Shown here piece after piece: positions 6,503 through 14,250 of a DNA stretch of 20,816 bases. Made by a program: the position numbers and the translations under genes. The stretch is from a virus. The first letter of the stretch is position 1. Every line of letters begins with the position of its first letter. Location of the stretch: the IMG/VR virus record IMGVR_UViG_3300036884_000351, positions 1-20,816 of that record; one strand, 5' to 3'. Below the pieces are notes generated by a model, which saw nothing but the letters and a program-made list of their open reading frames with translations, did not search any database and had not been told where the DNA came from.

Positions 6503-8143
6503 GTGTTCAACCTGAGTTCATTTCTGACCCGCTTCAGGTGGGGCGGGAGCGGTGCGCCCATGCAGCCTCCCGCGCGGCGCGCCAGTGGTTCGCCGTACGA
6601 GGGCGCCACGGCTGGCCGGCGGCTGGGCAACTGGGTCACGACTCGCGACGCCATCAACTCGGTCTGGTATCAGAGCGCGGATCAGTTGGTGGCGCGTTCC
6701 CGCGACATCATCCGCAAGGACGGGTGGGCTTCGAAAGCGGTGGACGAGTGGGTGTGCAACGCCATCGGCACTGGCATCAAGCCGCAGTCGATGCACCCGA
6801 CTCTGGCAGTGAAGGAGAAGCTCCAGGCGTTGTGGTCGCTCTGGGCAAATGAAGCGGACGCCGCCGGGATGACCGACATCTACGGTCTCCAGGCGCTCGC
6901 GTTCCGGTCGATGGTCGAGGGCGGCGAGTGCTTCGCGCGCAGGCACGACCGCGACCTCCGCGAGGGTTTGAGCGTGCCGCTTCAGTTCCAGTTGATCGAA
7001 GCAGAGCAGTTGCCGTTCTACCTGGCGCGGCCCACGCCGAACACGCCGCAGGGGAACGTCGTGCGCGCCTCCATAGAGTTCGATCCGTCCGGTCGCCGCA
7101 CGGCTTACTACTTCTACAAGCAGCACCCGGGCGAGCGGATCTTCTTCCCCACGGACCTGGAACTGATGCGGGTTCCGGCCGCGGAAGTGATGCATCTGTT
7201 CCGGTCGCTCCGGCCAGGCCAGTTGCGGGGCGTCCCGTGGATGGCGAACGCGCTGGTGCGCCTGTGGGAACTGGACCAGTACGACGACGCCGAACTGCTG
7301 CGGAAGAAGTTCGCCGCGATGATGATGGGCTTCATTACCCGCCAGAATCCGGACGACGCATTCTTCCCGAACGCCGCGCCACAGGAAGCCACCGACGCCG
7401 GAGGCGTGGCCGGATCGGGCGAGCAGGGTGTCGCGGTGGCTCAACTCGAAGCGGGCACCATGACCGAGTTGGAGCCCGGCGAGGACGTGAAGTTCAGCGA
7501 GCCCGCCGACGTGGGCGGGAACTACGAGTCGTTCGAACGCATCCAGTTGCTCCGGATCGCGGCGGGGCTGGGTCTGCCGTACGACATGCTCACCGGCGAT
7601 CTGTCGAAGACCAGTTATTCGTCGATCCGGGCCGGCATTCTCTCCTTCCGGCGGCTGTGTGAGCAGATCCAGTTCGGCGTCTTCATCTACCAATTCTGCC
7701 GCCCGACCTGGCGCGCGTTCGTCGAGCAGGCGGTCCTGGCGGGCAAACTCGACGCCCGCGATTACATGGCCAACCGGAACGACTACCTGGCGGTCGAGTG
7801 GCACACGCCGAAATGGGCCTGGGTCGATCCGGAGAAGGACGTCAAGGCCGAGATCATGGCGATTCGCGCCGGCCTGAAGGCGCGGAGCATGTCTATCAAC
7901 GAAACGGGGCTGGACGAGGAAGAGGTGGACGAGCAGATCGCCCGCGACAATGAGCGCGCCGACAGGCTGGGCCTGGTGCTTGACTCCGATCCCAGAAAGA
8001 CGGATGCGCGCGGCCAGGCGGCGAACATCCTGGAGACCGGCGACGGCGGCGACGCTCCGGATGGCGGCGCGCCAGCCGATTCGAAACCGGAGCCGCCCAA
8101 GCCCCAACAGCCAAAGCCGAAACGCAAGGAGCCTAAGAAATGA
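6503..8143 (+). CDS. Phage portal protein, lambda (gpB) family
   Basis: The portal is a dodecameric ring at one head vertex. It is the gate for DNA entry and exit and the docking point of terminase and connector proteins. The product is 546 aa, close to lambda gpB (533 aa). Typical landmarks are YEGATAGRRLGNW early on, the helical RSRDIIRKDGWASKAVDEW segment, IGTGIKPQ, LRPGQLRGVPWM near residue 240, and GLPYDMLTGDLSKTSYSSIRAG near 355-377, which is highly characteristic of this family. The C-terminal 40 residues are Pro/Lys-rich. The start is the GTG at 6503; no ribosome site is visible before it. An alternative is the in-frame ATG at 6560, which would remove 19 residues. The stop overlaps the protease start as ATGA. 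Confidence 0.95.
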   Translation: MFNLSSFLTRFRWGGSGAPMQPPARRASGSPYEGATAGRRLGNWVTTRDAINSVWYQSADQLVARSRDIIRKDGWASKAVDEWVCNAIGTGIKPQSMHPTLAVKEKLQALWSLWANEADAAGMTDIYGLQALAFRSMVEGGECFARRHDRDLREGLSVPLQFQLIEAEQLPFYLARPTPNTPQGNVVRASIEFDPSGRRTAYYFYKQHPGERIFFPTDLELMRVPAAEVMHLFRSLRPGQLRGVPWMANALVRLWELDQYDDAELLRKKFAAMMMGFITRQNPDDAFFPNAAPQEATDAGGVAGSGEQGVAVAQLEAGTMTELEPGEDVKFSEPADVGGNYESFERIQLLRIAAGLGLPYDMLTGDLSKTSYSSIRAGILSFRRLCEQIQFGVFIYQFCRPTWRAFVEQAVLAGKLDARDYMANRNDYLAVEWHTPKWAWVDPEKDVKAEIMAIRAGLKARSMSINETGLDEEEVDEQIARDNERADRLGLVLDSDPRKTDARGQAANILETGDGGDAPDGGAPADSKPEPPKPQQPKPKRKEPKK

Positions 8144-9567
8144 AAACGAACTATCTCCCGCACCTCGCGGGACGGGTCTTCGGCGTTCCGCTGCTGATCC
8201 AGCCGCAGAAGTTGAGCGTCATCCTCCAGGCCATCGGCCCGCGCCTTGGCCTGCGCCAAGCGGAGATCGAGATCGAGGGTCTGGGCGCGCCGGTGGTCGC
8301 GCGGATGCCTATGGACGAGGCGGACGATCCTGACGAAACGGACGACGCGGCCCGGAGCCAGAAGCCGTATCTGGTGACTCCGGAAGGCGTCGCGGTTATC
8401 GGAGTCTCCGGGACGCTCGTGAAGAAAGCCAGTTGGCTCGATGCCGCCTCCGGACTCCAGTCCTACGAGAGCATTCGCGCGGACTTCCAGGATGCGGTGC
8501 GCGACCCGCGTATCCAGGGCATCCTGCTCGACGTGGACTCGCCTGGCGGCGAAGTTGGCGGGCTGTTCGACCTTGCGGACGAGATCTATAACGCGCGGGC
8601 GGAAAAGCCTTGCTTCGCCATCGCCGACGACGATGCGTTCTCGGCGGCATACGCCATCGCCAGTAGCGCGCAACGCCTGTTCGTGACCCGCACCGGCGGC
8701 GTGGGCAGCGTCGGCGTGATCGCACTGCATCTGGATCAGTCGGGCTTCGACGAGAAGGTCGGCCGGAAGTACACCGCGATCTATGCGGGCGCCAGGAAGA
8801 ACGATTTCAACCCGCACGAAGCGTTGTCCGGTTCGGCCAAGGACGAACTGCAAACCGAAATCGACCGCCTATATGACATGTTCGTCGGCACGGTCGCGCG
8901 CAACCGCGAGATGAAACCGGCGTTGGTCCGCAACACCGAGGCGGGCCTGTACTACGCGGAGAAGGCCATCAGCGCTGGCTTCGCGGATCAGGTTGGAACT
9001 TTTGACGATGCGCTGGATGCCGTTCTCGAAGCGGCGACGGCGCGCAAGCAAGCTCGCGTGGCGGCGTCTGCCGCAACGCAGATCCCGAAAGGAGAAATGA
9101 CTATGAGTCAGCAAGTCGAAACGAAAACGGCAGACGCCCCCGCTGCACCGCCGGTGCCCGCCGAAGTGAAACCCCCGGAAGTTCCTGCTTCCACCGCCGC
9201 GTCAGTGGTTGATGGTGCCGCAATCGAGGCCCAGTTGCGCGCGGAGTACGAAGAGATCGCGGTGCTCTGCACCCTCTCCGGCCATCCCGAATCGGTCGCG
9301 GAAATGATCGCGAGCAAGAAGACGGTGGCCCAGGTCCGCGAGCACCTGCTCTCGCTCAAGGCGCAGGAGTCGCAGCGGACGGCTGTGCAGTCGCACGTTC
9401 AGGGCAGCCCGACCGGCGCGGAAGCACAGTTGAACGCCGCCGCGCAGCAACTCGCGGCCAGCCGCAACATCCCGTTCGCGCAGGCGTACGTGGAGGCGAT
9501 GAAGCTCCACCCCGAGCTCTATCAGCAGTACCTCGCTGAGAAGTCGGCCCCGGTGCGGGCGAACTAG
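8140..9567 (+). CDS. S49 family head maturation protease with C-terminal scaffold domain (gpC-like)
   Basis: This is a SppA/ClpP-fold protease that processes capsid proteins during head assembly, fused to the scaffold, as in lambda gpC. The product is 475 aa. The oxyanion segment is DSPGG (133-137), the Ser nucleophile is S168 in AFSAAYAIAS, and the catalytic Lys is K220 in YAGARKNDFNP, so an S49 Ser-Lys dyad is complete. After about residue 300 comes an Ala/Pro-rich linker and then a helical, charged region ending HPELYQQYLAEK, which is the scaffold part. Start at ATG 8140 has AAGGAG about 9 bases upstream and overlaps the portal stop. A second, internal start makes the scaffold alone (see 9103). 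Confidence 0.93.
   Translation: MKTNYLPHLAGRVFGVPLLIQPQKLSVILQAIGPRLGLRQAEIEIEGLGAPVVARMPMDEADDPDETDDAARSQKPYLVTPEGVAVIGVSGTLVKKASWLDAASGLQSYESIRADFQDAVRDPRIQGILLDVDSPGGEVGGLFDLADEIYNARAEKPCFAIADDDAFSAAYAIASSAQRLFVTRTGGVGSVGVIALHLDQSGFDEKVGRKYTAIYAGARKNDFNPHEALSGSAKDELQTEIDRLYDMFVGTVARNREMKPALVRNTEAGLYYAEKAISAGFADQVGTFDDALDAVLEAATARKQARVAASAATQIPKGEMTMSQQVETKTADAPAAPPVPAEVKPPEVPASTAASVVDGAAIEAQLRAEYEEIAVLCTLSGHPESVAEMIASKKTVAQVREHLLSLKAQESQRTAVQSHVQGSPTGAEAQLNAAAQQLAASRNIPFAQAYVEAMKLHPELYQQYLAEKSAPVRAN
9103..9567 (+). CDS. Internal in-frame scaffold protein (Nu3-like)
   Basis: Inside the protease gene, AAAGGAG (9088-9094) is followed after 8 bases by an in-frame ATG at 9103; a second in-frame ATG at 9097 is too close to that site. 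Starting at 9103 gives 154 aa that begin with a disordered Ala/Pro/Glu stretch and continue as helices with no protease residues. This mirrors lambda, where Nu3 scaffold is made from a start inside gene C. The scaffold organises capsid subunits into a prohead and is then removed. The strong ribosome site in the middle of a coding region is direct evidence; production of the protein is inferred. Confidence 0.75.
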   Translation: MSQQVETKTADAPAAPPVPAEVKPPEVPASTAASVVDGAAIEAQLRAEYEEIAVLCTLSGHPESVAEMIASKKTVAQVREHLLSLKAQESQRTAVQSHVQGSPTGAEAQLNAAAQQLAASRNIPFAQAYVEAMKLHPELYQQYLAEKSAPVRAN

Positions 9568-9605
9568 GGCGGCGAGCCAATCCAACCGAAAAGGAGCAAT
9601 CAATC

Positions 9606-9971
9606 ATGGCTTTCGAAGTCAATTTGCAAACGGTCTCGGTCCCGGCTAGCGCCGACCTGTCCACGAAGCAGTTTCTGTTCGGGACGATCAACGCCAGCGG
9701 GCAGGTGGCGGTGACCGGCGCGGGCGTCGCGTCGGATGGCGTCATCGCACTCGGCCCCAGTGCGCAGGGTCGCCCCTGCGGACTGGCATCCTTCCCCGGT
9801 CAAATCGCCCGGGTGATGGCAGGCGCGTCGTTCGCGAATGGCGCGCTGCTCGAAGTGGATGGCAACGGAAAGGCGATCACCCAATCCTCGGGCAAGATCG
9901 TCGCAAAGGCGCTGGCAGCAGCGGGCGCGGCGGGCGACATCGTCCCGGCACTGCTGATCCTGCAGCGGTAG
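9606..9971 (+). CDS. Head decoration (capsid cement) protein, gpD/DUF2190-like
   Basis: The 121-aa product is small, Ala/Gly/Val-rich and beta-strand-rich, with short repeated turns (FGTINASGQVAV, GVIALGP, ALLEVDGNGKAI). It sits between the scaffold and the major capsid gene, which is where lambda encodes gpD. Proteins of this layout (DUF2190-like) bind the outside of the expanded head and stabilise it against internal DNA pressure. A strong AAAAGGAG ribosome site lies about 10 bases before the ATG at 9606, as expected for a protein made in hundreds of copies. Family assignment is by position, size and composition. Confidence 0.75.
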   Translation: MAFEVNLQTVSVPASADLSTKQFLFGTINASGQVAVTGAGVASDGVIALGPSAQGRPCGLASFPGQIARVMAGASFANGALLEVDGNGKAITQSSGKIVAKALAAAGAAGDIVPALLILQR

Positions 9972-10005
9972 CAGGGCAATTCAGAACAAGGAGCAATGAA
10001 CAACC

Positions 10006-10995
10006 ATGTATACCCCGACTCCCGGTGACGTCCACGTCAACACGCCGCTGACCCAGATCAGCATCGCGTATCTCCAGAACCAGACGGAGTTTGTGGCCGC
10101 GCAAGTCTGCCCCATCATCCCGGTGACCAAGCAGAGCGACCGTTACTACGTCTACAATCGCGGCGACTTCTTCCGCGATCAAATGCAGCGCCGCGCGCCC
10201 GGTACTCCGGCCGCGAGCGTGGGTTACCGCCTCGACAACACGCCGACCTACTTCGCGGACGTGTGGGCCGAGGCCAAGCCAATCCCCGATCAGTTGCGCG
10301 GGAACGCCGACGCGGTCCTCAACATGGATCGCGATGCGACGGAGTTCCTGTCGCAGCAGGCGTTGATCCGGCGCGAGAAGATCTTCGCGGCCAACTTGTT
10401 CACGACGGGCAAGTGGGGAACCGACGTGACCGGCAAGGCAGCCGCTCCCGGCGCGGGCGAGTTTCTCCAGTGGAACGATGGCGCATCGACCCCCATCGAG
10501 GATGTTCGCGCCGGCAAACTGGCCATCAAGCAGGCTACCGGCTATCCGGCCAACACGCTGGTGCTGTCCGAGCCGGTATGGTTGAAGCTCGTTGACCATC
10601 CGGATCTGGTGGACCGTGTGAAGTACGGCCAGACGGCGGGCCGTCCCGCCACGGTGAGCCGCGAAGCGCTGGCCGCGATTCTCGAACTGGACCGCATCCT
10701 CGTGATGGGCAGCATTGAGAACACGGCGGCTGAGGGTCAGACGGCCGCGCACTCCTTCATTGGCGGCAAGAGCGCGCTGCTCTGCAACGTCGCGCCCAGC
10801 CCCGGCCTGCTCACTCCGTCCGCTGCATACACCTTCTCCTGGACCGGCTACCTCGGCGCTGGGAACGAAGGCAACCGGATCAAACGGTACCGCTGGGAGA
10901 TCATCGCCAGCGACATCGTCGAGATCGAGATGGCATTCGACTCCAAGCTCATCGCTCCGGAGCTCGGGTACTTCTTCACAAGCGCAATCGCGTAG
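10006..10995 (+). CDS. Major capsid protein
   Basis: The product is 329 aa, close to lambda gpE (341 aa), and sits directly after the decoration gene. The N-terminus (MYTPTPGDVHVNTPLTQIS) leads into VAAQVCPIIPVTKQSDRYYVYN, followed by RRAPGTPAASVGYRLD and a long helix with RREKIFAANLFTTGKWGTD (residues 123-141). This pattern recurs in phage major capsid proteins with an HK97-type fold; the fold itself is inferred. The C-terminus includes RYRWEIIASDIVEIEMAFDSKLI, a typical capsid ending. An AAGGAG lies 12 bases before the ATG. An earlier ATG at 9996 is in another frame. Confidence 0.9.
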   Translation: MYTPTPGDVHVNTPLTQISIAYLQNQTEFVAAQVCPIIPVTKQSDRYYVYNRGDFFRDQMQRRAPGTPAASVGYRLDNTPTYFADVWAEAKPIPDQLRGNADAVLNMDRDATEFLSQQALIRREKIFAANLFTTGKWGTDVTGKAAAPGAGEFLQWNDGASTPIEDVRAGKLAIKQATGYPANTLVLSEPVWLKLVDHPDLVDRVKYGQTAGRPATVSREALAAILELDRILVMGSIENTAAEGQTAAHSFIGGKSALLCNVAPSPGLLTPSAAYTFSWTGYLGAGNEGNRIKRYRWEIIASDIVEIEMAFDSKLIAPELGYFFTSAIA

Positions 10996-11008
10996 AGGAG
11001 GTCGCTCG

Positions 11009-11284
11009 ATGGGTTATAAGTCACTGCCGAAGTTCGACCCTTCAGCCCGATTCCTCGTTACCGCGCGCCTGCCGGTACTCAACGGCGTCCCCATGAAACC
11101 GGGGGAGGCGATGCCGCCTGCTCCGGTAGAGCCGGGAGCGGCGCGCGTATACCTGCGACTGCTGCGGCAGTTGTATGAACTGCGGAGGATCACCATGGTC
11201 GATCAACCCAGTGTTCCTTCCGTGAAAACCAAACCTGCCGGTACTGCCGGCAAAGGAGACACCAAATGGCGAAGCAAGTCTTGA
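11009..11284 (+). CDS. Small phage protein of unknown function between capsid and connector genes
   Basis: The 91-aa product starts at ATG 11009, just after a very good ribosome site (GAGGAGGT, 10996-11002), so it is surely translated. It is basic, with a Pro-rich middle (MKPGEAMPPAPVEPGA), a helical YLRLLRQLYELRRI segment, and a Lys/Ser-rich tail. I do not recognise the family. Genes in this position often encode small head-completion or tail-attachment factors (lambda FI occupies this place), but there is no sequence evidence for that. Its last 19 bases overlap the next gene, whose ribosome site lies inside it. Confidence 0.72.
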   Translation: MGYKSLPKFDPSARFLVTARLPVLNGVPMKPGEAMPPAPVEPGAARVYLRLLRQLYELRRITMVDQPSVPSVKTKPAGTAGKGDTKWRSKS

Positions 11285-11826
11285 CGATCTCCGACATCTC
11301 GCCGTCGGGGAACTTGAAAAAGGGAGTGATTCAACTCCCGATCACCGAGGCGCGAATCATTGCCTCCAACGATATCGGCGTGAAGGGCGCGACCGACGGC
11401 GGCACTGCCTCCAAGGACACGGACCCCATCCTCGAACGGACGAACGGCGCAACCGACAAGTCGTTGCGTCTGTCCTGGGCCTCTGCCTCGGTGATCGAGG
11501 TCCAAATGCCCCCGGTCGCGTATCCCCCGGATCTGGATGATGCCCAACCCATCATCGTGAACGTTCTGGCGGGCATGAAGGCTGGCTCTGTGGATGCGCC
11601 GGTCATCACCGTGTCGGCATGGGAGGGCGTGGGCGACACGAACATGGGCGGCGACACAGCCGCTCTCAGTACCGCTCTTCAGAAGCTCACCGTCGCGCTG
11701 GCCGGCGCCGATGTGGGCGCCTATCCGAAGTTCTTGACCATCGGCCTCAAGCCCGGCGCGCATGCGACCGCCTCCAACGACGCTTACGTTTACGCGGTTT
11801 GGTTGGAGTACACCCGGAGGGCCTGA
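11266..11826 (+). CDS. Putative virion structural protein, unknown family
   Basis: This is a 186-aa acidic, beta-rich protein with no motif that I can name. A strong AAAGGAG site precedes ATG 11266. The sequence has alternating hydrophobic strands (SLRLSWASASVIEVQMPP, PIIVNVLAGMKAG, FLTIGLKPGAHA, YVYAVWLEYT), typical of jelly-roll or Ig-like virion proteins. Position between the capsid and the FII-like connector suggests a head-surface or head-tail interface protein, possibly a second decoration protein. The stop overlaps the next start by one base (TGATG), showing tight coupling. Confidence 0.75.
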   Translation: MAKQVLTISDISPSGNLKKGVIQLPITEARIIASNDIGVKGATDGGTASKDTDPILERTNGATDKSLRLSWASASVIEVQMPPVAYPPDLDDAQPIIVNVLAGMKAGSVDAPVITVSAWEGVGDTNMGGDTAALSTALQKLTVALAGADVGAYPKFLTIGLKPGAHATASNDAYVYAVWLEYTRRA

Positions 11827-12119
11827 TGTCGTCCTTCGCCGCGCTGAATAGGGCATGCATCAAGACGCTCGGCTCCAGCGTGTCATATCAGCCTGCAGCT
11901 AGTGATGCGTTCACGGTTAACGGCATCTTCCAGAGGGACACCGACGAGGAACGTCACCAGGATGGACTCTACGCGCGCCTCTTCGTAAATCTGGCCGACT
12001 TCGCCGAGCGGCCGGAGCACGGCGACGAGGCGACCATCGACGGCATGACGTACACCGTCTTCGAGGTGCTGACCGACCCGACCGGTGGTGCCTGGCTGTC
12101 GCTGCGGGTGCGTTCCTGA
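11826..12119 (+). CDS. Head-tail joining/attachment protein, gpFII-like
   Basis: The 97-aa product resembles lambda gpFII in layout: an N-terminal helix (FAALNRACIKTLGS), a strand with NGIFQRDTDEE, a DGLYARLFVNLADF strand pair, the turn PEHGDEATIDGMTYTVFEV, and GGAWLSLRVRS at the end. The pattern of FVR/FVN, GD-x-x-x-I, and W-L near the C-terminus is that of the Phage_attach family. gpFII joins the connector after gpW and forms the docking surface for the tail. GGAGG before the start lies inside the previous gene. The frame is open further upstream, but the TGATG junction makes 11826 the natural start. Confidence 0.8.
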   Translation: MSSFAALNRACIKTLGSSVSYQPAASDAFTVNGIFQRDTDEERHQDGLYARLFVNLADFAERPEHGDEATIDGMTYTVFEVLTDPTGGAWLSLRVRS

Positions 12120-12128
12120 AAGGTCCAG

Positions 12129-12584
12129 ATGCCTTCCGTTAGGGTCTATCAGAAGAAGCAGATCCGGCTGGACCGGCTGAGCTTCCGGCAGACCCAGATG
12201 TTCAAGATCGGGAACGTCGGCGTGGCGGCGGCCAAAAACCGGCTTGCGGCGGCGCAGGGACCGACCGATTCCGCTGCCAAGCCACTGAGCAAGCGATACG
12301 CGATCTGGAAGACCAAGATCGGAAAGGGCAACCGGCGCAACCTCATGCTCACCGGCGACATGCTCCGGAACTTTCAGGTCCGGACGGTCAGCGAGAACAA
12401 GGCTAAGGCCAGCAACTCCACGCGGAAAGACCGGTTGAAGGCGTGGATCACCAACAAGATCGAGCCATGGATCGTATTCTCGCCGAAGAACAAGGCTGCG
12501 GTGCTCGAAGCGACCAATCGCGTCCTGCGGGAAGCGAAGTCGCGTCTTTTGGTGGAGAAGGCCCTCGGCGGTAAGCAACTATGA
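12129..12584 (+). CDS. Tail completion/virion morphogenesis protein (gpS/HK97 gp10-like)
   Basis: The 151-aa product is strongly basic. It contains KPLSKRYAIWKTKIGKG followed by NLMLTGDMLRNFQV (residues 71-85), a motif common to tail-completion proteins of the Mu gpG / P2 gpS type, in which the LTGDML segment is the best-conserved part. The rest has an amphipathic N-terminal helix and a C-terminal helix EATNRVLREAKSRLL. These proteins sit at the neck and finish the tail before head attachment. The stop overlaps the next start as ATGA (12581-12584). Confidence 0.72.
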   Translation: MPSVRVYQKKQIRLDRLSFRQTQMFKIGNVGVAAAKNRLAAAQGPTDSAAKPLSKRYAIWKTKIGKGNRRNLMLTGDMLRNFQVRTVSENKAKASNSTRKDRLKAWITNKIEPWIVFSPKNKAAVLEATNRVLREAKSRLLVEKALGGKQL

Positions 12585-13054
12585 TCGACGCCTCAGAGAT
12601 CGTCAACAACCTCGTCGCAATGCTGCGCGACATTCCCGACCTGCTGTCGGAAGTGGGCGGCGATCCGGAGCGCATCTATGCGTACCACGACTCGTATCCA
12701 AAGAAGATCAGCCTGGTCCGCGCGATTCACTCAATGCCCGCGCCGTGCGTCATGGCGGTCTGGCAGGGGACACAGCCAGGCTCGTTCGGCGGCATGGACG
12801 TGTGGAAGCACCAGGTCACGTTGTTCCTGCGTGCCAAGGAGACATTTGAGGGCGATCCGCCGTCTGCGTACTACCGCCTGTTTCGCTTGATCACCAAGGG
12901 CGTGCCAACCGCGGCGGGCATCGTGCTCGAAAACGCCACCGTTCACCCCTCCTGCTACCCGATGGATCTGCCCTCGATTCAGCGGCAGACCGATGCGGAG
13001 GGGCTGGACTACTTCGAGGTTCCTCTTTCATTTACGGAAATTGGAGACGACTGA
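12581..13054 (+). CDS. Tail terminator/minor tail protein candidate (gpU position)
   Basis: The 157-aa product has an N-terminal helix (DASEIVNNLVAMLRDIPDLL), a compact alpha/beta middle (MPAPCVMAVWQGT, DVWKHQVTLFLRA) and a C-terminal strand (YFEVPLSFTEIGDD). The size and mixed alpha/beta pattern, and the place just before the tail tube gene, fit a tail terminator such as lambda gpU or gpZ, the ring that stops tube growth and binds the connector. There is no diagnostic motif, so this is by synteny. Start ATG 12581 overlaps the previous stop; its stop overlaps the next start by one base. Confidence 0.65.
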   Translation: MIDASEIVNNLVAMLRDIPDLLSEVGGDPERIYAYHDSYPKKISLVRAIHSMPAPCVMAVWQGTQPGSFGGMDVWKHQVTLFLRAKETFEGDPPSAYYRLFRLITKGVPTAAGIVLENATVHPSCYPMDLPSIQRQTDAEGLDYFEVPLSFTEIGDD

Positions 13055-13209
13055 TGGACAAGGTATGGTTAGTGCCTCCTTTCGGTGCGGGCGAACCGAA
13101 AGAGGTCGATGCAACGCCCGATGTCCTGACACCGCTCATGGTCGCTGGCTGGAGCCAGTGCGAACCGCCGGCGAACACCCAGGAGGTAACCACGCATGTC
13201 GACGACTAG
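13054..13209 (+). CDS. Small conserved-looking phage protein, 51 aa
   Basis: This short gene starts at ATG 13054, sharing one base with the preceding TGA, and ends at 13209, overlapping the start of the tail tube gene by 14 bases. GGAGA lies upstream. The protein begins MDKVWLVPPFGAGEPKEVD and contains LMVAGWSQCEPP. The ordered VWLVPPFG start and the perfect packing between two genes argue for a real protein rather than a spacer. Function is unknown; the size is that of small tail-assembly accessories. The AGGAGGT for the next gene (13182-13188) lies inside it. Confidence 0.65.
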   Translation: MDKVWLVPPFGAGEPKEVDATPDVLTPLMVAGWSQCEPPANTQEVTTHVDD

Positions 13210-14236
13210 ACTGCAAGAAGTACAAATCTGCTTCGGCTTCGGCAAGCAGACCGATATCGCGACCGCCAATCTGGTCGCGGCGATGTGGCGCCTGAAGAAG
13301 CTCAACGCCCAACTCGCCAACCCGAAACTGAACACGGAAAACGACGCCGAGGAGTACGGCAAAGGCCACGAGTTCGCGACCCAGACGTTCAAAACCTCCT
13401 GGGACATCGCCGGCACGCTCGAAAAGTACCTGGGCGCGGAGATTGCGGCGTGGGCCATGGCCTTCGGACTGGGCAAGGTGGTGAAGTCGGGCACAACGCC
13501 GAACTTCATCTACACATGCACTTCGCTGATCCCGTCCAGCGGAGACGCCACGGAACTGCCGTACTTCTCGTTCGTCGAGCAGATCCGTCCGGGTGCGGGG
13601 GTGGTTCTCGACCGCATGGCTGTTGGGTGCTGCGTCGAGGGATGGACGATCACCGTTGGCTCGGGTCCTGGCCGCGCGAACAGCAAGATCAACATTGAGT
13701 TCGTTGGCAGCGGGAAGCTCACCGAGCCTTCCGCGATCACTGTCCCCGCCATAACGCTCGAAAAGCTCCTGCCCTCCGCGTCGCTGACTCTCACGATCAA
13801 CGGCGTGGACTACGTGACGAACAAGAACATCGTCTCGCTCGAAACGTCCTGGAAGAACAACATCCGCATGGATGCGGGCTTCTATCCTGGCTCCGGTTTC
13901 CAGACGACGGGCGACGCGACCACCGGCGCGCTTCGCGGCAGGCTGGAGTTCGGCAATCGAGCGGGGGCTCTCAAGTTCGTGGCCCGCTTCGACCACAACT
14001 CCACGGAATTGACGCTGCTCAAGGCGCAGACCACCGGCACCGCGGTGATCCACCTCCAGTTCGATACCAACAATTCGCTCGATATCACTTGGCAGAAGGT
14101 GGCGTTCGCGACTGCCGAAGTGGGTGAGACGGACCAGATCGTCACGGTCGCGGTGGAATGCACCCCGATCTATGACGCGACCAACGGCATCATCACAGCG
14201 GTCGCAAAGTGCAACGTGGACGCCATCTGCCAGTAG
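13196..14236 (+). CDS. Major tail tube protein
   Basis: The 346-aa product begins MSTTRLQEVQICFGFGKQTDIATA, the typical opening of siphophage tube proteins, in which a GKQT/G-x-E-T segment follows a short strand. Long beta-rich stretches follow (KFVARFDHNSTELTLLKAQ; TAVIHLQFDTNNSLDITWQKVAF; QIVTVAVECTPIYDA). It precedes the tail chaperone pair and tape measure, as gpV does in lambda. It would form stacked hexamers around the tape measure; no sheath gene is present, so the tail is non-contractile. A strong AGGAGGT lies 7 bases before the ATG, fitting high expression. Confidence 0.84.
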   Translation: MSTTRLQEVQICFGFGKQTDIATANLVAAMWRLKKLNAQLANPKLNTENDAEEYGKGHEFATQTFKTSWDIAGTLEKYLGAEIAAWAMAFGLGKVVKSGTTPNFIYTCTSLIPSSGDATELPYFSFVEQIRPGAGVVLDRMAVGCCVEGWTITVGSGPGRANSKINIEFVGSGKLTEPSAITVPAITLEKLLPSASLTLTINGVDYVTNKNIVSLETSWKNNIRMDAGFYPGSGFQTTGDATTGALRGRLEFGNRAGALKFVARFDHNSTELTLLKAQTTGTAVIHLQFDTNNSLDITWQKVAFATAEVGETDQIVTVAVECTPIYDATNGIITAVAKCNVDAICQ

Positions 14237-14250
14237 AGAGGATCAAATCA

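Noticed and set aside
6518-8107. A 529-codon open frame on the - strand opposite the portal
   Set aside because: Same reason: a shadow of a well-supported portal gene with repetitive basic composition.
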